This document shows, piece after piece, positions 6,697 to 15,430 of a stretch of DNA of 15,889 bases. The position numbers and the translations under genes are program-made. The notes under the pieces are model-generated. The model ran no database searches. It was not told the DNA's origin and saw only the letters and a list, made by a program, of their open reading frames with translations. Numbering within the stretch: the stretch's first letter is position 1; each line of letters starts with the position of its first letter. Where the stretch lies: contig LT642508.1 in assembly GCA_900128585.1 (NCBI GenBank), positions 1-15,889 of the forward strand, read 5' to 3'. The stretch comes from Stramenopiles sp. TOSAG23-3 (taxonomy: Eukaryota; Sar).

Positions 6697-9183
6697 ATGA
6701 TAAACTTTCAGCATGTTTTGCGTCTCATTATCCTTGCCTGCTCATTTCTGGGGCGAACGGGGTCACCGTTGCTGTTTGGTAGTGCTGGTGGGAATCACGG
6801 TATTTCTTACTGGGGTATCAATGTTCACTTTACACGAACAGGGGCTACGGACAAAGAGATCTCGCAAGTTGCGCAAGCGTATACAATTGCCCGAATGGAT
6901 TTAAGCTGGGCCTCCATAGAACTGACAATAGGAAAATATGACTTTTCAAGCCATGATGAACTCTTTGGTCGGCTGAAAGCAAAAGGGGTTCATGCGTATT
7001 TTATTCTGGACTATGGCAATCAGAAACTTTACCCCAACTGCATGGACGCTCACCGCCCGAACACCACGGCCACAAAACACTGCATCAATGCATTCGTGAA
7101 ATTTGCAATCGAGGCAATGAAGCATTTCTCTGCGTTGGACCAGAGTGTGGTCTTTGAGTTATGGAATGAACCAAACACGGTGTTCTGGGAAGATTTAAAA
7201 TTCGGAAACGTGACCGAATACGCAAAACTAGCGGTTGCCATAGATGCGGCACGAATAGCATCTGGGATACGCAGCAACACCACTCTTGTTGGCCCCGCTG
7301 TGGCCGGGTTTGGAACAAACGTTACATGGCAGTTTTTGGAGGCGTGCGGACAGCTAGGTTGCTTCAGAGCATTTGACGCTGTTTCTATGCATGCGTACAG
7401 AAACAGCGAGGAAGGTCCAGAGAGCATTCTACCGGACCTCAAGAAGCTAAAGGGTATTTTGCACAATGACAGCGTCAAACTAATTTCAGGGGAATGGGGG
7501 TGGTCTACGTGCAATCCTTCGCAGCCCCCGCCTAACTCATCGTTTCATTTCAATTGCGGCGTTTCGAATTCTGTGGCCGACGAACTCGGGGCAGCGAGAA
7601 ACCTTGCTCGTCAGTGGCTTACGAATACGTATGCAGGCGTGGTTGTCTCTATTTACTACGACTTTATTGACGATTGTCCCAACCCTTTTGATCGAGAGTG
7701 TCGCTTCGGAACCGTTCGTGCCGACCGTACGCCAAAGCCAAGTTACACCGCTGCGTGGACTCTACAACAATATTTAGGCGGGAAACGATTTCAGAAACGC
7801 ATCGGCGCAGCAGACGAGAACTCTTACGCCCTTGCGTTCGAGGGAAACAGGCTTGCAGTTTGGAACGTGCCCGTTGCCCGGCAGAGTAAAAACGGCACAT
7901 GTCCTGCTCATGATAGTCTTCCAACAGTCCGTGTCAACTGTGGGCACGATGGCACTACCAAGGAGGAGTGCGAAGACGCTGGGTGTTGTTTTTCGTTCCC
8001 ACCCCCAACGTTTGGTCCCCAATGTTTTTTGCCGCCACTGAACTCAACCAAAGAAATAACATTCCCTGTTGGTGTCGGAATTCAGTGTTGGGACCAAGTG
8101 ACGATTGCAAATGCAACGCTTGAAAGCAGAGTGTGTTCCAACGAGAAAGGCTGGCTGAGCATTATGGCGTCCGAAAACCCAATATTGCTGATCCCAGAGC
8201 CGGCCAAAGTTTTGAAGTTCAATGAAAACGGGGTGTTTACTATTGCCCAAATTGCCGATGCGCATTTGGGGGAGGGGGAGTCCAGCTGGGGGCCTCGGAT
8301 TGACAACCACACGTACCGAGCCCTAAGGAAAGTTCTTCGACTGGAAGCCCCCCTTTCCCTTGCGGTGCTGTCTGGTGACATGCTTACTGGCCTAAACATT
8401 GACAAAAATGCGACTTCTTATTGGGACCAGCTTGTCTCCGTTTTGGACGAACAGGGGTTGCCACACACAGCAATATTAGGCAACCATGATGCCGAGCCCT
8501 TTGCTGGCACTAAACAAAACCAGTCCGCCCCCGGCGCAAAAACTAACCGGTCCGAGCTGATGGAACACGACACCGCGTTGCCGCTCTCCTTCTCCAAACT
8601 CGGCCCGGGACATTTACGCCCCGCCGTATCTATCTACGTTGTTGATGTGTTTTCGAAAGACGGCCAGGAACCGTTGCTGCAATTGTACCATTTGGACAGT
8701 GGTGGGGGAGGTATGATCGAGGAAGTTTTTATTGAGCAGATTTCGTGGTTTGAAGAAAAAGTTGAATCCCAACGCAATAAATTCAATGCCAAAGTTCCAG
8801 CTTTGGTCTTTGTACATATCCCAATGGCAGAGTTTCAAAGTGCACTGAATGAAAAAAAGTCCTGCTTTGGCGATGCCGAGGATAGTGTTACCCCAACAGT
8901 AAAAAACAACGGTCTCTTCGAGGCCCTTGATGCCACCGAAGAAGTTTTGGCAGTGTTCGTGGGGCATGATCATTGCAACGATTTTTGTTGCCAGTTTGGA
9001 AAACGGTCGATTGACTTGTGTTTCGGCAGGCATAGTGGGTACGGTGGATACCAGTGCAACGGCTACGAGGAAGGGGTCCGGATAATCACCATTCAGAACG
9101 ACCAAAAAGCAGGGGTGTTGAGTGTTTCCACTCATATAAGGCTGAATAATGGAACTATTATTCACACAGGTTCTCTTGTATAA
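6697..9183 (+). CDS. Secreted fusion: clan GH-A glycosidase, trefoil domain, metallophosphoesterase
   Basis: The protein has 828 residues, with an N-terminal signal peptide (MINFQHVLRLIILACSFLG). Residues about 30-385 are a TIM-barrel glycoside hydrolase of clan GH-A, closest in feel to GH39/GH5: WNEPN holds the acid/base Glu158 and SGEWGW the nucleophile Glu266. Residues 402-444 form a P-type trefoil with six Cys (402, 415, 425, 430, 431, 443), including CGHDGTT and GCCF. Residues about 510-828 are a calcineurin-type metallophosphoesterase resembling the PAP28/Dcr2 group, with all metal ligands present: Asp521-x-His523, Asp561 (SGD), Asn596-His597-Asp598 (GNHD), His707 and His757-x-His759 (GHDH). 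Both active sites look intact. Many NxS/T sites fit a secreted or lysosomal glycoprotein. One frame runs through all three domains with no stop. The linked activities suggest processing of a phosphorylated glycan or glycoconjugate (inference); substrates are unknown. A five-codon upstream frame (6683-6700) overlaps the start. Confidence 0.88.
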   Translation: MINFQHVLRLIILACSFLGRTGSPLLFGSAGGNHGISYWGINVHFTRTGATDKEISQVAQAYTIARMDLSWASIELTIGKYDFSSHDELFGRLKAKGVHAYFILDYGNQKLYPNCMDAHRPNTTATKHCINAFVKFAIEAMKHFSALDQSVVFELWNEPNTVFWEDLKFGNVTEYAKLAVAIDAARIASGIRSNTTLVGPAVAGFGTNVTWQFLEACGQLGCFRAFDAVSMHAYRNSEEGPESILPDLKKLKGILHNDSVKLISGEWGWSTCNPSQPPPNSSFHFNCGVSNSVADELGAARNLARQWLTNTYAGVVVSIYYDFIDDCPNPFDRECRFGTVRADRTPKPSYTAAWTLQQYLGGKRFQKRIGAADENSYALAFEGNRLAVWNVPVARQSKNGTCPAHDSLPTVRVNCGHDGTTKEECEDAGCCFSFPPPTFGPQCFLPPLNSTKEITFPVGVGIQCWDQVTIANATLESRVCSNEKGWLSIMASENPILLIPEPAKVLKFNENGVFTIAQIADAHLGEGESSWGPRIDNHTYRALRKVLRLEAPLSLAVLSGDMLTGLNIDKNATSYWDQLVSVLDEQGLPHTAILGNHDAEPFAGTKQNQSAPGAKTNRSELMEHDTALPLSFSKLGPGHLRPAVSIYVVDVFSKDGQEPLLQLYHLDSGGGGMIEEVFIEQISWFEEKVESQRNKFNAKVPALVFVHIPMAEFQSALNEKKSCFGDAEDSVTPTVKNNGLFEALDATEEVLAVFVGHDHCNDFCCQFGKRSIDLCFGRHSGYGGYQCNGYEEGVRIITIQNDQKAGVLSVSTHIRLNNGTIIHTGSLV

Positions 9184-9364
9184 GAATTGAGAGAATTTCA
9201 CAAAAGCGCAAGAAGTTACACAACATGTGTTTGTTTTGGAGTTTTTTTTATTAATAATAATTAAATTTACATAATTATTTTTATAAAAAAATTATATACA
9301 AAAATTTACACTTAAATGTGATAGTAGTAAAACCGTCCCTCTTTTCAAGTGCGTGGCGCGCCTC
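9184..9364. other. Tail-to-tail gap with candidate poly(A) signals
   Basis: The sequence between the two converging 3' ends is AT-rich. ATTAAA-like sequence on + (about 9261) could serve the fusion gene. AATAAA on the minus strand (complement of 9247-9252) lies 113 bases past the minus-strand stop and could serve the fibronectin III gene. There are no GAA/TTC tracts. Confidence 0.4.
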
Positions 9365-11872
9365 CTACCGAGAAATGATATTTCTGCTAATGTCTTCCCC
9401 CGTCATGTCCTTCGTCTTCATGAGAAACTTATGAAGTTTTTTCTGAATTAAAACGTGGTCTTGTTTCCCTCTGACAATGAGCTCCTTGTTGAGCCGTTTG
9501 CTTCGTTCCTCTGCATCGGCCGTCTCCTTACTTTTCTGAGCTTTATCCCGGAGCAAATGCACTGGCCGCTTCAATGCTTTCATGAACGATTTGATACTCC
9601 TCGTCTTGTCTTTTTTGCGCTTGGAGTACGCCATGTAGCGCGGCGTTTGGTCCATGCGAACGATTTTTGACGTTTCAACAACGCTTCCCTGTGGCAGCCC
9701 TTTCAGAAATAGATATTGATTTACCTCATCGTGTCGGTCCGCCAAATGGTGGCTCTGCGGCACATTCCGCTTCGGTTTGGCTGCAAACGTGTGCCGCCCT
9801 TTGACAATTTTAAACGTTGTTGACCGCGCGAGAAGTCTCCCAACGCGTCCTTTCGCGCGCTTGACGGGAGAAATGACGTGCTCTTTGATCAGATCTCGGT
9901 GAACGACATCTTCCCGCTTTCCTCGGCCTTCTCGCCGAATAAGATAGTACTCTCCAACTTTCAGCGCTTTCAAGACGTCTACGGGGTAGTACCCTTCGTG
10001 CATTTCCCATGGGCCTTCGCCATGGGCCAGGACGTGGTCCCCTGGACCATAATCCCTGGTGGCCATCTGCAAGACGGGGTCTGCAAACGCGCTCCAAACT
10101 TTGGTCGAATCCTGAAATCGGACACGCGCAAAATAGTGCGTGGCCGGCCGCAGTTTCGTGATTCGAACAATGCCTTTGTTGCCGTGGCGCTCGGCACGTT
10201 TCCAGTTTTCCCTGTCGACCGAGTACTCGACTTGGTAGAGGCAATTGTCGCCAAATACTTCCGGGTTAATCCCATTTTCCGTTCCCAGGCGGACTTGGCA
10301 TTGGACGGTTATCGTGGTCGGGGTATTGCGGAGGAACTTCATATCGACGGAGCTGTGAGGGGCCACGCGTGGGATAACTTTTGTTTTTCCAAGTGTGGTC
10401 GCTCCTGGCCGACTCCACCCCCTTTTGTTCCGTGCTTTCACCCTGAAAAAATAGTGCGTGTTGGGCTCCAAGCCCTCTACTAGTATGGGCGAGCCGAGGC
10501 CCTTGCCGCCAGAGGACCACCTGAACAAGCGGTCTTTGGAGTACTGGACTTCGTACAATTGCACGTGATCGTGGACCTGCTCCTTAAACCAGACGGTCGC
10601 CATCGTAGATGTGACATACTCCAGCGTGGGTGCTCTGGGTGGGCGCGGGACCCAGAATTTCGACGTCCGGGCCTGAAGGACGGCGGAGTGGGCCCCTAGC
10701 CCTTGCTCGTTCCGGTACCGAACCCGGACATGGTACAGTGTGTCTGGTTCTAAATTGGGCAATTCGACCCTTGTGTTTAAGCCTGCAGAATACGTTTGAA
10801 CATCCGCCTCGGGGTCCTTGTCCACTATTTTTATGTCCGCATCGCTTTCTTCGGTTACGTCTGCGACTGCCACATACTCCACGAGCGCCTCCAACAAGGG
10901 CAAATCACCATCGTAGTCTGGGAGCGACCATTGCAACGACAGGTACGAGTAGTACAAGGGGTGGACGATGATGAAATTCTGAGGCGCGGACGCGACCTCC
11001 CCCTTCGATGTCGACACCTCCAACGGCCTGCTGCTTTTACTCCAGCCACTGTTGTTGCGAAACCTAATTCTAATAAAGTACGTCATGTTTGCTCGTAAGT
11101 GCGGAAATTCGTAAAACATTCGACCGGCGGAGACCATCCCAAACCTACCGTGCCCGCCAACGTTTCCGCACCGCTTCCACTTCCCTGGCTCCAGGCCGTG
11201 CCTCCCATCGATGGCCTTGGCAATCGCCATTTCCCACTGCTGCACATCGTTCGGGTTGACCCACGATACAGATATAAAATCTGTCGTGACCGACACTGGG
11301 ACAGGCATCCCGTACCCAATTTTCCAACACGTTGGGATGGATGGCTTTGCGGGAAAAGCGAACGTGGTCACAACGACGTGGGGCACGGACGGTTTGTTCT
11401 TCAGCCGAAAGCGGTACAACGTCCCTGACCGGAGGCACGTGACCTCCCGGGCCATGTACCTCGGCCCGTTTACCCAGTACACAGACGCCCACGGCAGGTT
11501 GTAGCCTTCTGTTATTTGTAGCAGGTCTTCGTTTGGGTTTTGACACCGCAAACGGACCGTTGTGCAAGAGACCCGGACAAGGGACAAGTCGTAGTGAGCC
11601 GGGGTTTCGGGTTTGAAGACGGGCTGAGACATTACACTCCCAGACGTGCTTGGCCTGCCACCAAAAACAATGGAATGTTCTTCATCGTCGCTGTTTGCCG
11701 TTCGTGGACGGGAAGATTTGGAAAAATTGTCTACCACGTCTGGGAAATCTTCCCAAATGCCCTGCCCATCCGTTTCCGCCGCTTGTTTCCCAGGTTCAAA
11801 GTTTTCAAAGCCAGAGTATAGAATTCCACGCGACAGGTTTTCCCTCACCCCATTCTTTCTGGACGCAATCAT
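9365..11872 (-). CDS. Intracellular multi-fibronectin III protein with basic C-terminal tail
   Basis: The frame has 835 residues and ends at TAG. There is no signal peptide or membrane segment, so it is probably cytoplasmic or nuclear. Residues 1-90 are acidic and disordered, with two RPxT motifs (SRPRTA at 54-59, GRPSTSG at 72-78). Four fibronectin III domains follow, at about 175-290, 293-404, 410-497 and 503-606. Each has the family's LxPxTxYxxRVRxRN-type F-strand, for example LEPDTLYHVRVRYRN and LEPNTHYFFRVKARN. A degenerate fifth (about 90-172) precedes them. Residues 607-668 (YGPGDHVLAHGEGPWE onward) look like a small SH3- or Tudor-type barrel. The last 170 residues are strongly basic and probably bind nucleic acid or a polyanionic surface such as microtubules (inference). 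The AUG context is weak (T at -3, A at +4), and a stop lies 13 codons upstream in frame. No known family by full architecture comes to mind. Confidence 0.82.
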   Translation of the reverse strand: MIASRKNGVRENLSRGILYSGFENFEPGKQAAETDGQGIWEDFPDVVDNFSKSSRPRTANSDDEEHSIVFGGRPSTSGSVMSQPVFKPETPAHYDLSLVRVSCTTVRLRCQNPNEDLLQITEGYNLPWASVYWVNGPRYMAREVTCLRSGTLYRFRLKNKPSVPHVVVTTFAFPAKPSIPTCWKIGYGMPVPVSVTTDFISVSWVNPNDVQQWEMAIAKAIDGRHGLEPGKWKRCGNVGGHGRFGMVSAGRMFYEFPHLRANMTYFIRIRFRNNSGWSKSSRPLEVSTSKGEVASAPQNFIIVHPLYYSYLSLQWSLPDYDGDLPLLEALVEYVAVADVTEESDADIKIVDKDPEADVQTYSAGLNTRVELPNLEPDTLYHVRVRYRNEQGLGAHSAVLQARTSKFWVPRPPRAPTLEYVTSTMATVWFKEQVHDHVQLYEVQYSKDRLFRWSSGGKGLGSPILVEGLEPNTHYFFRVKARNKRGWSRPGATTLGKTKVIPRVAPHSSVDMKFLRNTPTTITVQCQVRLGTENGINPEVFGDNCLYQVEYSVDRENWKRAERHGNKGIVRITKLRPATHYFARVRFQDSTKVWSAFADPVLQMATRDYGPGDHVLAHGEGPWEMHEGYYPVDVLKALKVGEYYLIRREGRGKREDVVHRDLIKEHVISPVKRAKGRVGRLLARSTTFKIVKGRHTFAAKPKRNVPQSHHLADRHDEVNQYLFLKGLPQGSVVETSKIVRMDQTPRYMAYSKRKKDKTRSIKSFMKALKRPVHLLRDKAQKSKETADAEERSKRLNKELIVRGKQDHVLIQKKLHKFLMKTKDMTGEDISRNIISR

Positions 11873-12618
11873 GAATTTGCTGTGCAGGAGGAGACAAGCA
11901 CCTGTCAGCTACCGCGTACAGAAAAAGGAAATTTCAATGCCGTGGATGGGTGCGGTTTGTGTTCGATCTTACGATATATTGATGCGGGGCGGTTAAAGAA
12001 ACGATTGATCCTTTTCACTAACAGTTAACAGTCTGTCTGGTCTTGTTCCAAATGAACCTCTGCTGAAGAAGATAGAAGAAGAAGAGGGAGGAAGAAGAAG
12101 AAGGAAGAAGAAGAGAAGAAGTGTTTGGTGTTGTTATTTGTTAATATAAAATAATCATTCCAGACTATTTTTTAATAAGAACAGAAGCAGAAGAAAGAAG
12201 AAGAACAAAGAAAGAAGAACAGAAAGAAGAACAGAACTAATCCTTCTTCCTTCACTGTGTCTATATATATTATACAATACCATAGAAATACCATAGATAT
12301 AAAACATATTTTCTATTCTATTATACAATACAAGTATAATTAATATACCTATGAAATACATATGGGTAACGGACATCTTAATAACATAAGAATAATAGGA
12401 GGAGTGGGTTTATCGCAGGCAGAGAGCACCGCTCGTATATTTTGGCTTTTGGATCTATGTTCTATATACATGTTCGTGATTAGAAAGTTTAACAAGGGTT
12501 TGTGGTTACCAAGACATGTATGTTAAGATATGAAAGGAAATATTCTGTGTTCGTTTGAACTATTTTGTTCGGATTGTTTGTTCTTGTTGTCTCTCTCTGC
12601 GTAGGGTATCGTGGTTCA
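11873..12618. promoter_or_regulatory. Divergent upstream region with GAA tracts
   Basis: The 746 bases lie between the fibronectin III gene (-) and the RPxT gene (+). GAA-rich purine tracts occur at 12064-12120 and 12172-12238, with AT-rich TATATA-like sequence between 12262 and 12360. A pyrimidine run ending in GCGTAG (to 12604), just before the + gene's ATG, resembles a 3' splice site, so a 5'-leader intron is possible. I see no gene and no structured RNA. Confidence 0.45.
12064..12238. repeat. GAA-rich purine tracts
   Basis: Two blocks of GAAGAAGAA and GAAAGAAG units on the + strand (12064-12120 and 12172-12238) are separated by an AT-rich spacer. Confidence 0.85.
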
Positions 12619-13989
12619 ATGGGGGAGGAAGGGGCGACGGAGACAACGGGGACAACGACGACGGGGGTGGGGGAAGGTGCGAATGTTCTCAGCGGTGGGG
12701 AAGAAGTTGGTTCAAGGAAGAAGACTGCGGAAGAGTTGCAAAAAGATGAGGCACGGCGCAAGCGCCTTGCTTACCAAGAGTCATTAGAACGGTTGACGAC
12801 GGGAAATTTCTCCGTGTGGCAAATGGCCAAGTCCCTCGGGCCACGGCGTGCTCGAAAAATGGGGCTGGAAATGCAACGCGTGAGCGAGAAAGGCGAAGGG
12901 ATCGTGAAGACTGTGTTTCTGGGTCATTCCCAAAATTACAAGTCGAAGTCAAGGGCTGCAGAAGCACAAAAACGGCGGTACCGCCTTGCAAAGCTGAAAG
13001 ACATCTACGGAAAGGAGAAGGAAAAACGGCGCGCGATGATAGAGGCGTTGCGGAGAGAGCGAGAGGGGAAGATAGAATCGAAAGACGTGATAGATTTGAG
13101 TTATCGTGTGCGCCCGCAGACGGGGCAATCGGGGAGAGGGATGATATTCCCGTCCAAAGCAGACTACCGGCGGGCTCTGACCGCACCAACAGAGATAAAT
13201 CACGAAGGTCCGTGGGATGGGAGGTTTGGTGTGCCGGACAAGATCAGGGCCCAGTCTCGATCGTCGCAGCGTTCGCACGGCGGCCAACCCTCGTCTTTGC
13301 GAAGCAGGTACGTTAGCACGCCAGGTTCCCGGCCCCACACGTCCGCAATGGACTGGGACTGGGCGGGCGGGTTTCAGCACGGTTCGGATCTTGCGCCGTA
13401 CCCCATAGACACGCTGCAGATGATGACTCGCGCGGAGACCCCGCACGGGCACCGCCCGTCCACGGTCGGGTTTGCCCCCGACACGCCGGACCGTAACAAC
13501 AATAATAGTATTGGCCGACGGGCACAATCCCGATCTGGCCTTCGACCAAGCTTTCGACCCCCAACGGCCGAAGAACGCGGCGAGACACCGTACGGTTCGC
13601 CGAAACCATTTTCCATTGCCGACCGGCCCCGTACAGTATCGACGCCGTACGCTCGGCAAATTGTCCCCGCTGGCTCGCGTAACAGCCAAAGCAATAGGCT
13701 CAAACGAAGGCAGAGGAAAGGGCGAATGTCCTCCCCGTACTCTCGAGGCACACAAGGGACGACGAGCATGTCCAGCAGCGAGCGGCTCTTCCTTCGCTCC
13801 CAACGGCGCAACCGGAGGCGCACGCCTGTTCGCACGAGTGCAGAACAGCGCAACCGAAGCCTTGCGCAGCAGGAAGGGTACGATTTCACTTCAAGGCATT
13901 TGGAGAGTCATCCTATGTGGAGTCGCATGTACGAAACGAAAAATGGCGAAGGGAAAGAAGGGGACGACGACAAGGACGGTGGGTGGTGA
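12619..13989 (+). CDS. Basic, largely disordered protein with five RPxT motifs
   Basis: The protein has 456 residues from the ATG at 12619, the first ATG in the frame; in-frame codons upstream run into a pyrimidine-rich leader. Residues 1-30 are Gly/Thr/Glu-rich. Residues 33-160 are predicted helical, charged and possibly coiled-coil (AEELQKDEARRKRLAYQESLERL; KLKDIYGKEKEKRRAMIEAL). Residues 160-456 are disordered, very rich in Arg, Ser and Pro. They carry RPxT motifs at Arg165 (RPQTG), Arg238 (RPHTS), Arg279 (RPSTV), Arg313 (RPPTA) and Arg336 (RPRTV), plus TPYG/TPYA/SPYS repeats. There is no signal peptide or membrane segment. I recognise no family. Motifs of this kind are frequent in microtubule- or axoneme-associated proteins, and RPxT also fits basophilic kinase sites; either role is inference. 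The tail is acidic and Gly-rich. Confidence 0.72.
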   Translation: MGEEGATETTGTTTTGVGEGANVLSGGEEVGSRKKTAEELQKDEARRKRLAYQESLERLTTGNFSVWQMAKSLGPRRARKMGLEMQRVSEKGEGIVKTVFLGHSQNYKSKSRAAEAQKRRYRLAKLKDIYGKEKEKRRAMIEALRREREGKIESKDVIDLSYRVRPQTGQSGRGMIFPSKADYRRALTAPTEINHEGPWDGRFGVPDKIRAQSRSSQRSHGGQPSSLRSRYVSTPGSRPHTSAMDWDWAGGFQHGSDLAPYPIDTLQMMTRAETPHGHRPSTVGFAPDTPDRNNNNSIGRRAQSRSGLRPSFRPPTAEERGETPYGSPKPFSIADRPRTVSTPYARQIVPAGSRNSQSNRLKRRQRKGRMSSPYSRGTQGTTSMSSSERLFLRSQRRNRRRTPVRTSAEQRNRSLAQQEGYDFTSRHLESHPMWSRMYETKNGEGKEGDDDKDGGW

Positions 13990-14180
13990 ATGACGACGGT
14001 GAATTATTTCAAGATATTCCAAAAACTCGTCATGATATCAGAAGTTTACGTTGACATTCGCACATTCGTTCGTGCGGGTCAATACGCTCTCTGCATTTTG
14101 TAAACGGTATTAGGATTATTATAAGTCTTGTAGAAAAGTGAAAATCATTACAGTGTATTACTTCCTACGAACACGAAAGA
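13990..14180. other. Tail-to-tail gap
   Basis: This short AT-rich gap separates converging 3' ends. No perfect AATAAA on either strand and no microsatellite are visible. Confidence 0.45.
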
Positions 14181-15284
14181 TTACGCCTTGCTCGGTGAGT
14201 CTCCCATGTGAGAGGCGTAGCATGTTTTCCCTCCCACAAAATCCTCCTCGTCGTTGCCCTCCATGGACCCGCAGATGCAATGCTCCATCCTTACCCGGAA
14301 GTTGGGGGTATCGTGCCCTAATCCTTTGTACAGTTGGGGGGGTTGCGGAAGGCTGATCTCCGGGCCAATCTTTCGGACTATCTTTCGCTTCCAAAACTTT
14401 TTCCAAACGCACCCGTGCGTCTCGCCGTGGTGGTAGCAGTTGTACGCGGTCGAGTGCCCGGAGCAGTCGTACGGCCACCTCTTTTTTCCTTTGGCCTTCG
14501 TCCGCTTGGTAAGACAGCGGACGGCTTGGTCCTGGTCGATGTTTTTCCACAGCTCCTGTTCCAGGTGAAACACGTACTCCCCATCCTCCTCTATTCTGCA
14601 AGCGGCCGGTTTGGCGTGGCGACTTTTCCTCAGCCTTGCGAGCTCTTTCTCTCCACGGGACGGGCTGGAAAGGCAATAGACCCAGTCCACGAAGGTGTGG
14701 CCGAAACAGAGTGCTGGTTTCGTCCGGCAAAGGTCAAAAATGGCCCGGGTGAACATGTCGTGGCGACTGACGCTGCAGCTCCCAAAGACGCCTTTCACCG
14801 TCACTGGGGGTTTCTTCTTGGCGAGAGTGACCGTGGAGGGTTTGGCTGGGGCCGGCTTCTTCTCTGTCACTGTCGTTCCAGCCAAGCATTGTACGGCCGG
14901 GTCGGAACGGACGTTTTTCCACAGCAGACGCTCCAGGTGAACCACGTACTTTCCGCCGTGCTTGATCTTGCACGGGGCAGGCTTGTCCTTGGTGCTCTGG
15001 CTCAAAATTTCTCGTTGCCGTTCGCCTCTGGACGGGCTGGCGAGGCAGTAGACCCAATCGGCAAAGGTGGGGGCAAAACAAAGGTTGGGCTTCGCCGCGC
15101 ACAAGTCTCGGATGGCACGGTTGAACAGCTCATGCTCACTTGGCTTACACTTTCCAAAAACGTTCGTTTGAACCATCCCCGCATTTTCCCCGTTGCAGAA
15201 CGAAACAACAAGCACCAAGGCGCAGGTGGCCACCTGGAGGAGGAGGAGGAGGGCACCCCTAGACGAACGGAGAGGAGAGGCCAT
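14181..15284 (-). CDS. Secreted Cys-rich protein with an exact tandem domain duplication
   Basis: The protein has 367 residues, with an AUG in strong context (A at -3, G at +4). The N-terminal hydrophobic segment (about 11-30, rich in Leu, Val and Ala) acts as a signal peptide, so the product is secreted or lumenal. Two 93-residue repeats (42-134 and 166-258) align without gaps, by my count with 54 identical positions. Their six Cys fall at the same spacing: 46, 62, 69, 80, 105, 133 and 170, 186, 193, 204, 229, 257. The shared core is TFxDWVYCLxSPSRGE, with HLExxLWKN later. The repeats are joined by a Lys/Pro/Ala linker (135-165). A third segment (259-367) has six more Cys (274, 283, 292, 336, 338, 355), with a PSI-like CYHHGETHGCVW pattern. 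I recognise no known domain in the repeats and assign no function. Extracellular binding or a structural role is a guess. Confidence 0.82.
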   Translation of the reverse strand: MASPLRSSRGALLLLLQVATCALVLVVSFCNGENAGMVQTNVFGKCKPSEHELFNRAIRDLCAAKPNLCFAPTFADWVYCLASPSRGERQREILSQSTKDKPAPCKIKHGGKYVVHLERLLWKNVRSDPAVQCLAGTTVTEKKPAPAKPSTVTLAKKKPPVTVKGVFGSCSVSRHDMFTRAIFDLCRTKPALCFGHTFVDWVYCLSSPSRGEKELARLRKSRHAKPAACRIEEDGEYVFHLEQELWKNIDQDQAVRCLTKRTKAKGKKRWPYDCSGHSTAYNCYHHGETHGCVWKKFWKRKIVRKIGPEISLPQPPQLYKGLGHDTPNFRVRMEHCICGSMEGNDEEDFVGGKTCYASHMGDSPSKA

Positions 15285-15430
15285 TTTAGTACTACTAACG
15301 AAGTACTACTTGCAACTCTACTCGACTATCGTCAAGGGTCTATTAATCTTGTGATTGCAGATGGTTTCGTGAACCTCACTCTACTCAATTTAAACAACTC
15401 CTTTCCTTTCTTCTTTTCTTAATATATAAT

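Noticed and set aside
12518-12604. Possible intron joining an upstream ATG (12470) to the RPxT gene
   Set aside because: GTATGT and GCGTAG look like splice sites, but the join is out of frame with the downstream coding sequence. It could only be a leader intron.
12949-13803. 284-codon minus-strand frame opposite the RPxT gene
   Set aside because: Arg/Gly/Pro-rich shadow of GC-rich coding DNA with no recognisable domain. The + frame is longer and has ordered helical and motif regions.
14334-15422. Long open frame on + opposite the Cys-rich gene
   Set aside because: Of similar length, but the minus frame has a signal peptide, a strong start context and a conserved-Cys duplication. The + frame only mirrors that duplication.
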